Origin: an uncultured Muribaculaceae bacterium
GTDB lineage: Bacteria > Bacteroidota > Bacteroidia > Bacteroidales > Muribaculaceae
Length of the DNA: 10,329 nucleotides
Direction: 5' to 3'
Assembly: GCA_910578305.1 (NCBI GenBank)
Contig: CAJTQH010000026.1
Location: 1 to 10,329 of the forward strand
The stretch's first letter is position 1. Every line of letters begins with the position of its first letter. The notes under the pieces are model-generated. The model saw only the letters and a list, made by a program, of their open reading frames with translations. It searched no databases and was not told where the DNA came from. Shown one piece after another: positions 1 to 7,639 of the stretch. The translations under genes and the position numbers were made by a program.

Positions 1-470
1 CTCGCGGCAACTTCGAAGTAGACGTATTCTACAAGAACGGCAAACTCGACTATGCCGTGATTAAGTCTAATGCCGGCGAACCCTGCAAAGTATACTACGA
101 CGGCAAGCAGAAAGAATTTGACACTGAAGAAGGCGGCGTATACACCGTACGTTACGATGCTATCAACGATCAGCTCATTATCGATTCTTCCGCTATCGAC
201 GACATCGTTGCCGATGCTGATGCCGACAAAATCGCCATCACACCCAATCCTACCGACGGCAACTTTACACTCACCGTTTCAGGAAACACATGTGGTGCAA
301 TGACCATCGACATAGTTTCGCTCAACGGCAAGACTATCCGCACTGCCACTCTCAACAAGACTTCGCAGACAGCATCCATGACCTTCTCGCTCGATGCTCC
401 CGCAGGTGTATATCTGCTTCACGTATCCGGCAAAGGTATTGACCTCAACGAAAAGTTCATTATCCGATAA
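1..470 (+). CDS. 3' end of secreted protein: GH95-like C-terminal domain plus T9SS type A sorting domain (5' truncated)
   Basis: The open frame enters from the left edge (first full codon at position 3) and ends at TAA 468-470, giving 155 visible residues. The first ~50 residues (RGNFEVDVFYKNGKLDYAVI, then a short beta-rich stretch with PCKVYYDG) resemble the small C-terminal beta domain that closes family GH95 alpha-L-fucosidases/galactosidases; this is recognition from memory and moderately sure. A linker rich in Asp and Ala follows. The last ~80 residues, from about base 228, are a T9SS type A sorting domain: KIAITPNPTDGNF, then LNGKTI, then PAGVYLLHVSG, ending in KFIIR. In the T9SS family this domain directs export across the outer membrane and is usually cleaved, leaving the protein surface-attached or secreted. 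The catalytic part is outside the window, so substrate and enzyme family stay uncertain. The GTG at 57 is internal, not a start. Confidence 0.85.
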   Translation, partial: RGNFEVDVFYKNGKLDYAVIKSNAGEPCKVYYDGKQKEFDTEEGGVYTVRYDAINDQLIIDSSAIDDIVADADADKIAITPNPTDGNFTLTVSGNTCGAMTIDIVSLNGKTIRTATLNKTSQTASMTFSLDAPAGVYLLHVSGKGIDLNEKFIIR

Positions 471-487
471 TCCGGCATTATCGGGTA
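461..487 (+). other. Hairpin spanning the stop codon of the T9SS-domain gene
   Basis: TATCCGATAAT (461-471) pairs with ATTATCGGGTA (477-487) around a CCGGC loop: 11 pairs, one of them a G-U wobble, with the TAA stop inside the left arm. No T-run follows, so on its own it is not an intrinsic terminator. It sits 14 bases before a true terminator hairpin and may protect the mRNA 3' end; that role is inference. Confidence 0.5.
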
Positions 488-500
488 TCACCCACAACAC

Positions 501-535
501 AAGCCGTGGGCCACAGTGTGGCTCACGGCTTTTTT
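501..535 (+). terminator. Rho-independent terminator of the T9SS-domain gene
   Basis: The stem AGCCGTGGGCCA (502-513) pairs with TGGCTCACGGCT (519-530), 12 pairs including one G-T, around the loop CAGTG, and runs directly into six T (530-535). It lies 31 bases after the stop codon. On the opposite strand the stem is followed by TTGTGTTG, a poor U-tract, so it probably serves only the rightward gene and is not bidirectional. Confidence 0.88.
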
Positions 536-683
536 ATGCATATCAGAATCAAACGGTATCCTCCCGCCTACTCCCATTTAGACATATGAGTGTAATCATC
601 CTTTTACGGACAGACAATAAACGACCGTATAAGCCGATTACAGACTACCGGCAGTCGATATTAATCAAAACAATCAAATGATT

Positions 684-2573
684 TTATTCAGCCCTAGAAT
701 CGGGCTGCTCTCCGGATGCCGCCCCCGCATCATCGGTCGATGATTCCTCTCCATCTTCGCTTGGTTGAGCCTCCTCCGCATCAACCGGCTCTGAAGACTC
801 CGGCACTACAACGTCGCCGTTCTTCTCTACCGTCTTTGGTGCAGGAGCCTCCGGATTCGGCTTATTGGCGTCGAGTTTATCGACAGGCACCGTAGGCAAC
901 TGTATCGGCTCGGCACTGTTGATCAACTCTATCATACCTTCCGGCACCACAAACACATCGGCAGGAGATTTAGGCCTTATATCCTCATACCAGCGGAATT
1001 TAGGCAGAAAATACGAATTGCGTTTAGCCAGATACAGCGGAGTGATCTTAGATGTGGTTTCAGGCCAGAAATGTATACTTTCTACTGTGTTGGCATCGAA
1101 ATAGCTGTCCATGAAGCTACTCTCCACATAGGCAAACTTATTGTATGTCGAATCAGACTCCATTGGAAAGGCTACAAGCTGTACATTGCCTGCCACATAA
1201 AGCCGCCTCACTGTCGAATCGGCAAACCATGCCGTCATATCCGTACCGCTCAACTGATTGTAACAGTCCTCTGCAATGTGCTCGGCCATCAGTCCGAACT
1301 GAGGCAAACGAGCCCAGTCGACAGTCGAATCGGCAAGATGGATATTGATTATATTACCAAATATCTGTCGCTTTCCGCTCCACACTACCGGATGACGGAA
1401 CATATACATTATCGAATCGCGTTCAATCATGCTGAGCGAGTCACACAGCCCCTGCATGTCGCTGCGATAGAAACGCACTTTATGAAACACATTAGTCACC
1501 TTGGTTGAGTCGGCAAGATCCACATAAGCGGTAATGGTATCTCCATGCAGATAAAGCGTATCGCCCTTCGAATACTCCTTTGCAAGCGCACGTCCTGTAA
1601 CAAACGCACTGTCGCGCACCTCATCGTAAAATCCATAGTCGCCGTGCAACGAACTCTGACGAGCCGAATCAGTTATCACCATATTGCCGAATGCTTCGCC
1701 AAACTGAGCCGTGCGGTCATAAAACAGAGTGTCGCCCGTAAGCGTATTACCCTTGTTGGTCTTGATACTCGAACGACGGTAAAGATCTGCCACACCGGTC
1801 GATGTATTGTACACTCCCGAGGTTGTATATATCACACCATCTGAATTGATAATCTCACTCTGGCTCACCAGACGCGCAATATGAGTATCGGTATTGTATT
1901 CCAGCGAGTCGGTATTGATGTAAAGCACATCGTTTTTATTCTGACTCACCAGATGCACGTCAAGATTGAAATAAGCATCTTTGGTCTGAGGATAATACTC
2001 TCCTTCCCACGAAGTGAGTCTGTTCTTATTGTCCACCAGTTCACCGCCCACATTATAAAACCCCACATCGGCTATCATATCGTAATGAAACACATCCGTA
2101 AGCAGCGTCACATCGCGGTTTTTCAATCGCACTTTCTTGCCGGGATCGGCATATAGCACAGCTTCTTCGGTCAAGCCGTCGTAGTCGAGCATATCGGCAA
2201 ACACAAACAAGGTATCGCCTTGCTCCATACGAACATTGCCATAAGCTTTCACCGAATTTGTTTCCTCATATATCTCGGCACTGTCACAATACATGAACAT
2301 GCCGCCTTTGCGCAAGCGTACATTGCCGCTCAAAACCTGAAATTGCTCGTCTTCCGTGCGTCCGTACTGTTCCTGAAAGTACAGCTTGTCGGCATACTCC
2401 AGAAAGACCTTGTTGGTCTGACTGCGGTCGGCTGTCGGAATTGTAGGACTGATCGTCTTTGAAGCCTCATCCTGTTTAGCCGACACAAACAACGAAGGCA
2501 TCCACAGCAACGACAATGCAACGATAGCCGACACCGTCCCTTTACCTCCCGACCACTTTGACGTGCGAGCCAT
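684..2573 (-). CDS. OstA/LptA-like periplasmic protein (LPS transport family)
   Basis: This 629-residue protein belongs to the OstA-like family of Bacteroidota, related to the LptA / LptD N-terminal beta-jellyroll that carries lipopolysaccharide across the periplasm. Residues 1-32 form a signal peptide: basic start, hydrophobic core SAIVALSLLWMPSLFV, likely cleavage after VSA. From about residue 55 to 465 the chain repeats LptA-type strand pairs, for example LSGNVRLRKGGMFMYCDSAE, AYGNVRMEQGDTLFVFADML, LTGDTLFYDR and LYVAGNVQLVAF. These have the X-GNV-X spacing of OstA repeats. After a conserved-looking aromatic segment (FLPKFRWYEDIRP, ~522-534) comes an acidic, Pro/Ala/Ser-rich tail (about 565-629) with no recognisable fold. 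The ATG lies 27 bases after the SurA-like gene's stop, so the two are probably co-transcribed, and it is the last gene of the leftward cluster. Whether it acts as LptA or as an added bridge subunit cannot be told from sequence. Confidence 0.85.
   Translation of the reverse strand: MARTSKWSGGKGTVSAIVALSLLWMPSLFVSAKQDEASKTISPTIPTADRSQTNKVFLEYADKLYFQEQYGRTEDEQFQVLSGNVRLRKGGMFMYCDSAEIYEETNSVKAYGNVRMEQGDTLFVFADMLDYDGLTEEAVLYADPGKKVRLKNRDVTLLTDVFHYDMIADVGFYNVGGELVDNKNRLTSWEGEYYPQTKDAYFNLDVHLVSQNKNDVLYINTDSLEYNTDTHIARLVSQSEIINSDGVIYTTSGVYNTSTGVADLYRRSSIKTNKGNTLTGDTLFYDRTAQFGEAFGNMVITDSARQSSLHGDYGFYDEVRDSAFVTGRALAKEYSKGDTLYLHGDTITAYVDLADSTKVTNVFHKVRFYRSDMQGLCDSLSMIERDSIMYMFRHPVVWSGKRQIFGNIINIHLADSTVDWARLPQFGLMAEHIAEDCYNQLSGTDMTAWFADSTVRRLYVAGNVQLVAFPMESDSTYNKFAYVESSFMDSYFDANTVESIHFWPETTSKITPLYLAKRNSYFLPKFRWYEDIRPKSPADVFVVPEGMIELINSAEPIQLPTVPVDKLDANKPNPEAPAPKTVEKNGDVVVPESSEPVDAEEAQPSEDGEESSTDDAGAASGEQPDSRAE
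689..707 (-). other. Short GC-rich hairpin at the 3' end of the OstA-like gene
   Basis: CAGCCC (689-694) and GGGCTG (702-707) can form a 6-bp stem with a 7-base loop over the last codons, ending just before the stop. Downstream on the minus strand is AATAAAATCATTTG, only weakly U-rich. It might be a weak terminator for the leftward operon; I see no better one before the convergent gene. Confidence 0.3.
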
Positions 2574-2600
2574 AAAACAACTGGTTTATCCGGATTTCGA

Positions 2601-3974
2601 TTACTTGCGGTTACCTTCTTTAATCCATCCGCGATGTATAAAGTCGCAGTTACGCCATCCCGGTTCTATGCGCACGTATGTGTCCTCGATCTTCTTTTCA
2701 AGCCAGTCTTTGAGCATCTTTTCACGAAGCGACTCCTCATACATATTCTTGATTGTCTGATAGTCATCGGATATGTTGGCCTTGTGACCCGGAACACGTT
2801 GCGACAATTTTACTATCGCCACCACTTCTCGGTTGAGCTTCGGATCAATCATCACAAAGGGCTCGGATATATCACCTATCTCCATTTTATTGATCACTTT
2901 AGCCACTTCCTGAGGAAGCTGCGACATTTCAAACCGAGGAGTACCTGTCTGCTGATTCACCATAAGGCCGCGATTGTTGCGCGTATCCTTATCCTGAGAC
3001 ACATAAGCAACCGCTTCCTCAAATGTAAACTTTTTATTATCTACCATGTCGGTACGCAGAGAATCAAGACGGTTCACCGCATTGATAAGATCGTTGTCCG
3101 ATACTTTCGGCCTCAGCAATATATGACGGGTATTTATACGGTCGCCGCGTTTTTCCACAAGCTGGATTATGTGATAGCCATATTGGCTTTCGACTATCTT
3201 AGACACCTTCTTTGGATCATTAAGGTTAAAAGCCACCGCAGCGTATTCAGGGTCGAGATGTCCGCGCCCCATAAATCCGATCTCACCACCACGCAAGGCA
3301 CTTTCCTTGTCCTCCGAATAGAGGATTGCCAGAGCGGAGAACTGGCTCTCGCCACGCGACACACGGTCGCTGAAATCACGCAGACGCGCTTTCACATCTT
3401 CGATTTCCTGACGCGGTATCACCGGATTGAGTGTCAGAATCTGCACCTCTACCTGCATGGGTATAAACGGCACACTGTCCTTGGGCAATGCATCATAGTA
3501 GCGGCGCACGTCGCTCGGAGTTGCTTTCACTCCCTTGGTAAGTTCCTGCTGCACACTACGCACGCGATATGAGTTGCGCACCATCTCCACCATACTCTCG
3601 CGCATCTCGGGGAGTGACTTACGGAAATATTGCTCCATCTTCTCCTGCGATCCGAGTTGAGTGATATAGAAGTTGATACGTGCATCTACTTCAGCCATCA
3701 CAGAAGCGTCGGGCACAGTAATCGTGTCTATTTCCGCCTGATGCAGATACAACTTCTCTATGGCGAGCTGTTCGGGTATTATACAATAAGGATCACCGTT
3801 GATAGGCATCTTCTCATATTGCATATTATTGTATTGCTCTTCGATTTCCGATTTCCATATGGGCTGGTCTCCCACCACCCATGCCACCTCTTCGGCGATA
3901 TTATTCTGGCCAAACGCCGATGCCACTGCAATCATGGCGTAAAGTGCCGCCAATGTGTACTTTAGCTTATTCAC
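2601..3974 (-). CDS. surA: SurA-like periplasmic peptidyl-prolyl isomerase / chaperone
   Basis: 457 residues, close to SurA length (E. coli ~428). Residues 1-22 are a signal peptide (KLKYTLAALYAMIAVASA, cleavage near AFG-QN). An N-terminal chaperone-like helical region with VAWVVGDQPIWKSEIEEQ (about 30-160) is followed by parvulin domain 1 (~173-277, with GGEIGFMGRGHLDPEYAAVAF and YGYHII) and parvulin domain 2 (~280-393, starting TRHILL). A C-terminal helix and strand (LREKMLKDWLEKKIEDTYVR) pack back on the N-domain in SurA. The family escorts outer-membrane proteins through the periplasm. Each domain shows only one of the two usual parvulin histidines (Gln178 and Ala386 at the other positions), so chaperone activity may dominate. 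The start is GTG at 3974: no upstream in-frame ATG precedes a stop, and the next ATG (codon 14) would cut the signal peptide. A promoter lies just upstream; the OstA-like gene follows after 27 bases. Confidence 0.88.
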   Translation of the reverse strand: MNKLKYTLAALYAMIAVASAFGQNNIAEEVAWVVGDQPIWKSEIEEQYNNMQYEKMPINGDPYCIIPEQLAIEKLYLHQAEIDTITVPDASVMAEVDARINFYITQLGSQEKMEQYFRKSLPEMRESMVEMVRNSYRVRSVQQELTKGVKATPSDVRRYYDALPKDSVPFIPMQVEVQILTLNPVIPRQEIEDVKARLRDFSDRVSRGESQFSALAILYSEDKESALRGGEIGFMGRGHLDPEYAAVAFNLNDPKKVSKIVESQYGYHIIQLVEKRGDRINTRHILLRPKVSDNDLINAVNRLDSLRTDMVDNKKFTFEEAVAYVSQDKDTRNNRGLMVNQQTGTPRFEMSQLPQEVAKVINKMEIGDISEPFVMIDPKLNREVVAIVKLSQRVPGHKANISDDYQTIKNMYEESLREKMLKDWLEKKIEDTYVRIEPGWRNCDFIHRGWIKEGNRK

Positions 3975-4011
3975 TTCGATATATATGATATTACGTCAAT
4001 GGTTTATCGTC

Positions 4012-4041
4012 CAAAATTACAAATTTTCGTCGGACTGCAAC
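4012..4041 (-). promoter_or_regulatory. Bacteroidota-type promoter for the SurA-like/OstA-like genes
   Basis: On the minus strand, GTTG (4041-4038) stands 18 bases before TAATTTTG (4019-4012), an exact match to the Bacteroidota -7 consensus TAnnTTTG with a -33 TTG-type box at near-normal spacing. Transcription would start near 4005, about 30 bases before the GTG at 3974. It lies in the 123-base gap after the larger isomerase gene, so the SurA-like and OstA-like genes can be expressed apart from it. Confidence 0.6.
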
Positions 4042-4097
4042 GCATTAGATATGTGAAATTAGCATAATTCGCTCTACATCCGTCTATCCGACAGTAA

Positions 4098-6014
4098 TCA
4101 TCGCAAACGGTTGAGCACAGCGTAATCTACCGTCACCTGATAGGTATCGCGGAGCGATTTCACCCATTCGTTTTCAAGACTCTGCTGATAACGCATGCTC
4201 ACCTGGCCACGTATATCCGTTGCTTTTTCCGGCTGTTGCAACACTTGTCCGCCGTATGCCCGGAATGAAGCCCAGCGACCGTCGACAGAAGGCTTGTCTG
4301 CGCCAAACGCTACATAAGCCACCACTGCATTGTCGGAAGCAGAAGCTATGACCCGTTCGATTTTCACGGCCGTGCCGAAACGCTTGCGCAACTCTGAGGT
4401 CAGAGCTTCATCGGCTACTGTGTTTGTTTGCAGAAAATCCAAAGCCTTATCGGCGATTGAGTCGGATGTTGCCGACAACACATAACCGCGATAGTGCGGC
4501 TCGCTCCACACAAACTCCCCGCTGTGCGCGCGGAAGTATTCCTCCAGACCTTCCGGATCTGTATTCGGACGCTCCCAGACCATGCGGTTGCTTATCTCAT
4601 AGAGCAACAGACCATCCGAGTATTCATTGATCAAATTGCGATATTCAGGCTCGCGATCAGGCAGCGTAGCCATCATATCGTCGGCCACCGCTTTCTTAAA
4701 TACCTTTTCACGGAACACACTCTCCATCGACTCTACATCGGGAAAATCCTCTTCCGGCATCATATCAGCAATCTGGGCGAAACTGTATTTTTTCCCACCC
4801 ACTTTCATCACCTGCGTCCGGTTGCCGGCAAGAGCCTTTCGCGCATCGGCATTGTAACCTCCGCTCGCCTTAACCACCTTGTTCAGAGTGGCAATTCCCT
4901 TAGGCAATATTACGGCACCTGTCGAAGCGGCATAACGCTGAAGCGACCTTTCACGCAACAATTCAAGTCGCTCATCATTCATTATCTGCTTCTCTATAGC
5001 CTCTCGCATTGCCTCTATAGAAGCTACTCCGCGATGCTCCTCTCGAAGCACTATGTGATAACCGAAACGTGTCAATACTGGTTCTGAAATCTCTCCATCG
5101 GCAAGACTGAACATCACATCTTCAAATTCAGGCACCACACGACCCGAACCCACCCACGGCAGATCGCCGCCGGTAGTGCGGCCGGTAGGATCATCCGTCT
5201 CAGCCATAGCTACAGTAGCGAAGTCGGCACCGCCTTTAAGCACTTGATAGATTGAGTCTATCGCCACCTTTTTAGCTATCACAGTGGCATCATCAAGTCC
5301 CTGTGTGACTTTCAGGATATGGCGTGTCTTCACCTCTCCGCGATCGGCTCGACGATCTTCGACTCTTATTATATGAAGTCCGAACATAGTGGCCACAGGC
5401 TCCGAAATCTCGCCGACCGGTGTGTTGTATGCCGCGTCTTCAAACGCATATGGCAACATGCCACCGGTAATATACCCCATATATCCGCCATTGACCTGCA
5501 CAGCCGGATCTATCGAATATTTGCGCGCAAGGTCGCCGAAATCCGCTCCCCCCTTTATAAGTCCGCGTATGCTGTCAAGCACATGCACTTGAAGATCATA
5601 CGGATACTGGCCGTTGACAGGCACCATTATATGACTCACAGCCACATTTTCTCTTAAGTGTCCGTAAGCCACCTCCACAAGACTATCGGTCACTCCGCGA
5701 TCAATCATGTAAGGTTGTGCGAGTTCCGTACGGAATGTCACCATATCGTTCACATACGATGCCATCGTGTCAATTCCAGCATTTTTGGCAGCAATAACTT
5801 TCAGTTTATAGTTGATAAACATATCAACATAATCGTCGAGCGATGTGACAACCTGTTGCTGGACATTATTTTTCCTATACAGATACTCAAATTCACTCAG
5901 AGCCACTTTCTGACCGCCAACAGTCATCACCACTGGATCGTCTGATTTTCTGGCTCCGGCCGACACGGCCATTAGCATTACCGCCAGAACTATGATCGAT
6001 TTCACTTTCTTCAT
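4098..6014 (-). CDS. Exported two-domain parvulin peptidyl-prolyl isomerase
   Basis: 638 residues from the ATG at 6014. The signal peptide is MKKVKSIIVLAVMLMAVSAG with cleavage around AGA-RK and no lipobox Cys, so it is a periplasmic protein. An N-terminal segment (VGGQKVALSEFEYLYRKNN, ~32-50) precedes parvulin domain 1 (~123-218; His128 in SHIMV, GGYMGYITGG, FGLHII) and domain 2 (~228-325; RHILKV, GGDLPWVGSGRVVPEFED, FGYHIV). Both domains keep both signature histidines (128/214 and 232/320), so both could catalyse prolyl cis-trans isomerisation. The C-terminal ~300 residues are less familiar but end in a SurA-like helix-strand (ENEWVKSLRDTYQVTVDYAVL). The likely role is folding outer-membrane or secreted proteins, which fits its SurA-like and OstA-like neighbours. 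A GTG 21 bases upstream would add seven residues but falls in the terminator stem, so I prefer the ATG. Confidence 0.88.
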   Translation of the reverse strand: MKKVKSIIVLAVMLMAVSAGARKSDDPVVMTVGGQKVALSEFEYLYRKNNVQQQVVTSLDDYVDMFINYKLKVIAAKNAGIDTMASYVNDMVTFRTELAQPYMIDRGVTDSLVEVAYGHLRENVAVSHIMVPVNGQYPYDLQVHVLDSIRGLIKGGADFGDLARKYSIDPAVQVNGGYMGYITGGMLPYAFEDAAYNTPVGEISEPVATMFGLHIIRVEDRRADRGEVKTRHILKVTQGLDDATVIAKKVAIDSIYQVLKGGADFATVAMAETDDPTGRTTGGDLPWVGSGRVVPEFEDVMFSLADGEISEPVLTRFGYHIVLREEHRGVASIEAMREAIEKQIMNDERLELLRERSLQRYAASTGAVILPKGIATLNKVVKASGGYNADARKALAGNRTQVMKVGGKKYSFAQIADMMPEEDFPDVESMESVFREKVFKKAVADDMMATLPDREPEYRNLINEYSDGLLLYEISNRMVWERPNTDPEGLEEYFRAHSGEFVWSEPHYRGYVLSATSDSIADKALDFLQTNTVADEALTSELRKRFGTAVKIERVIASASDNAVVAYVAFGADKPSVDGRWASFRAYGGQVLQQPEKATDIRGQVSMRYQQSLENEWVKSLRDTYQVTVDYAVLNRLR

Positions 6015-6023
6015 TGCAAATAC

Positions 6024-6078
6024 AAAAAAATACACGGATATATAACGTATTGCTTCGGCAATTTATTACATATCCGTG
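6024..6078 (-). terminator. Intrinsic terminator of guaB, abutting the start of the next gene
   Basis: Read on the minus strand, CACGGATATGTAA (6078-6066) pairs with TTATATATCCGTG (6045-6033): 13 pairs including one G-U. Inside, ATTGC and GCAAT pair around a CGAA loop. The stem is followed by TA and then seven T (6030-6024). The wobble pair is G-U in the leftward RNA but A-C in the rightward RNA, which favours function in the guaB transcript. It begins 58 bases after the guaB stop, and its T-run ends nine bases before the isomerase ATG at 6014. Confidence 0.75.
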
Positions 6079-6136
6079 CCATATCATTGCAAGACAGCGA
6101 TCAATGCGCCGCCTTAGATTTCAGCATACCCTACGG

Positions 6137-7615
6137 CTACTGGTGCGATGCGCTGTAATTCGGAGCCTCACTTGTAATAGCCACATCGTGAGGATGGCTT
6201 TCAGCCACACCGGCATTTGTGATGCGGGTAAACTTTGCATCGTGCAAGCGCTCTATATCAGCAGCTCCGCAATAGCCCATACCTGCACGCAGACCGCCAA
6301 GCATCTGATATACGACCTCATACAGGCTACCCTTATATGGCACTCGCGCAGCTATGCCTTCCGGCACAAGTTTCTTAACATCATGTTCACCGGCCTGGAA
6401 ATAACGGTCTTTCGATCCTTTCTCCATAGCTTCAAGTGAGCCCATGCCGCGATAAGCCTTGTACTTACGTCCATTGTATATTATGGTGTCACCGGGCGAT
6501 TCTTCCACACCGGCCAGCATGCCGCCGAGCATCACCGAGTAAGCTCCGGCTGCCAAAGCCTTCACGATGTCACCGGAATAGCGTATTCCGCCGTCGGCGA
6601 TCAAAGGCACTCCCGTACCGGCAAGAGCCTTGGCCACATCGTACACAGCACTAAGCTGAGGCACGCCCACTCCGGCTATCACTCGGGTGGTACATATCGA
6701 ACCCGGACCGATGCCTACTTTCACGCCGTCGGCACCGTTATCCGCCAGATATCTTGCAGCTTCTCCAGTGGCAATGTTACCCACCACCACATCTATATGA
6801 GGATATTTTTCTTTTACGGCACGCAGCACTCCCACCACACCTTTGCTGTGTCCGTGGGCAGTATCTATCACGATGGCATCGACACCGGCTTCCACCAGCG
6901 CGTCGACACGCTGCATACTGTCGGCTGTCACACCCACTCCGGCAGCCACACGCAGACGGCCGAGAGCGTCCTTGCACGCATAAGGCTTATCCTTGGCTTT
7001 GGTGATATCCTTGTAAGTCACAAGACCCACCAGACAGCCGTCGGAGTCCACCACCGGAAGTTTCTCTATCTTATGCTCCTGAAGTATCTGGGCTGCTTCC
7101 TCAAGATCTGTCGACTGATTGGTTGTAACCAGCCCCTCAGAAGTCATCACCTCGTCAATCAGACGGTCAAGATCGCGCTCAAACCGGAGATCTCGGTTTG
7201 TCACTATGCCCACCAGATGTTTGTTGTCATCCACCACGGGTATACCGCCAATATGATATTCCTCCATCATATTCAGGGCATCGCGCACTGTGCTCCCGCG
7301 TTTGATTGTCACGGGATCATAGATCATACCGTTTTCCGCTCTCTTAACAGCATGCACCTGACGTGCTTGCTCCTCGATGGTCATATTTTTGTGTATCACA
7401 CCGATACCGCCTTCACGCGCTATGGCTATAGCAAGAGCGGCCTCGGTCACAGTGTCCATGGCAGCCGATACCAGAGGTACGTTCAACACAATGTTTCTGG
7501 AAAATTTCGTCTGAAGTTTCACATCGCGGGGTAGAACCTCAGAATAGGCCGGAATCAAGAGGACGTCATCAAACGTCAGTCCGTCCATTTTTACTTTTTC
7601 TGCAATAAATGACAT
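6137..7615 (-). CDS. guaB: Inosine-5'-monophosphate dehydrogenase
   Basis: A full-length 492-residue IMPDH, which oxidises IMP to XMP with NAD+ in the cytoplasm, the committed step of GMP synthesis. The N-terminus GLTFDDVLLIPAYSEVLPRD is typical. Two CBS domains (about 97-150 and 155-212) sit inside the TIM barrel and usually bind regulatory purine nucleotides. The catalytic loop GIGPGSICTTRV has Cys308; other active-site elements are GNIATGEA (279-286), DGGIRYSGD (341-349) and the flap SKDRYFQ (401-407) with its Arg-Tyr pair. The start at 7615 (MSFIAEK) matches the family N-terminus. A longer in-frame start at 7642 would lie upstream of the expected transcription start and adds nine unlike residues. 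It stands alone: no guaA follows, a terminator closes it, and it diverges from the acyltransferase gene. Confidence 0.97.
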   Translation of the reverse strand: MSFIAEKVKMDGLTFDDVLLIPAYSEVLPRDVKLQTKFSRNIVLNVPLVSAAMDTVTEAALAIAIAREGGIGVIHKNMTIEEQARQVHAVKRAENGMIYDPVTIKRGSTVRDALNMMEEYHIGGIPVVDDNKHLVGIVTNRDLRFERDLDRLIDEVMTSEGLVTTNQSTDLEEAAQILQEHKIEKLPVVDSDGCLVGLVTYKDITKAKDKPYACKDALGRLRVAAGVGVTADSMQRVDALVEAGVDAIVIDTAHGHSKGVVGVLRAVKEKYPHIDVVVGNIATGEAARYLADNGADGVKVGIGPGSICTTRVIAGVGVPQLSAVYDVAKALAGTGVPLIADGGIRYSGDIVKALAAGAYSVMLGGMLAGVEESPGDTIIYNGRKYKAYRGMGSLEAMEKGSKDRYFQAGEHDVKKLVPEGIAARVPYKGSLYEVVYQMLGGLRAGMGYCGAADIERLHDAKFTRITNAGVAESHPHDVAITSEAPNYSASHQ

Positions 7616-7639
7616 GGTAGGAATCTGTTTTATTGCATG

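Noticed and set aside
394..681. Plus-strand open frame over the end of the T9SS-domain gene and the following gap
   Set aside because: It runs straight through the terminator hairpin and T-run, overlaps the real gene out of frame, and has no recognisable content.
2634..3572. Long open frame (312 codons) on the plus strand, antisense to the SurA-like gene
   Set aside because: It lies wholly inside a well-supported gene, its product is His/Leu/Arg-rich with no recognisable domain, and no promoter precedes it; it reflects codon bias of the real gene.
4060..4100. Terminator after the 638-residue isomerase
   Set aside because: Only a short direct repeat (CGGAT-AGA-CGGAT on the minus strand) is present; no stable stem with a following T-run.
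6015..6035. Alternative upstream GTG start for the 638-residue isomerase
   Set aside because: The GTG is the last three bases of the guaB terminator stem, and it would add MYFFVFA before a standard Lys-rich signal peptide start.
6061..6081. TGGCAC on the minus strand after guaB as a second sigma-54 promoter
   Set aside because: The sequence at the -12 distance is TGTAA and lacks the essential GC; the hexamer is part of the terminator stem.
6797..7534. Open frame of 245 codons antisense to guaB
   Set aside because: The guaB reading on the other strand has all catalytic motifs; the antisense product has no family resemblance.
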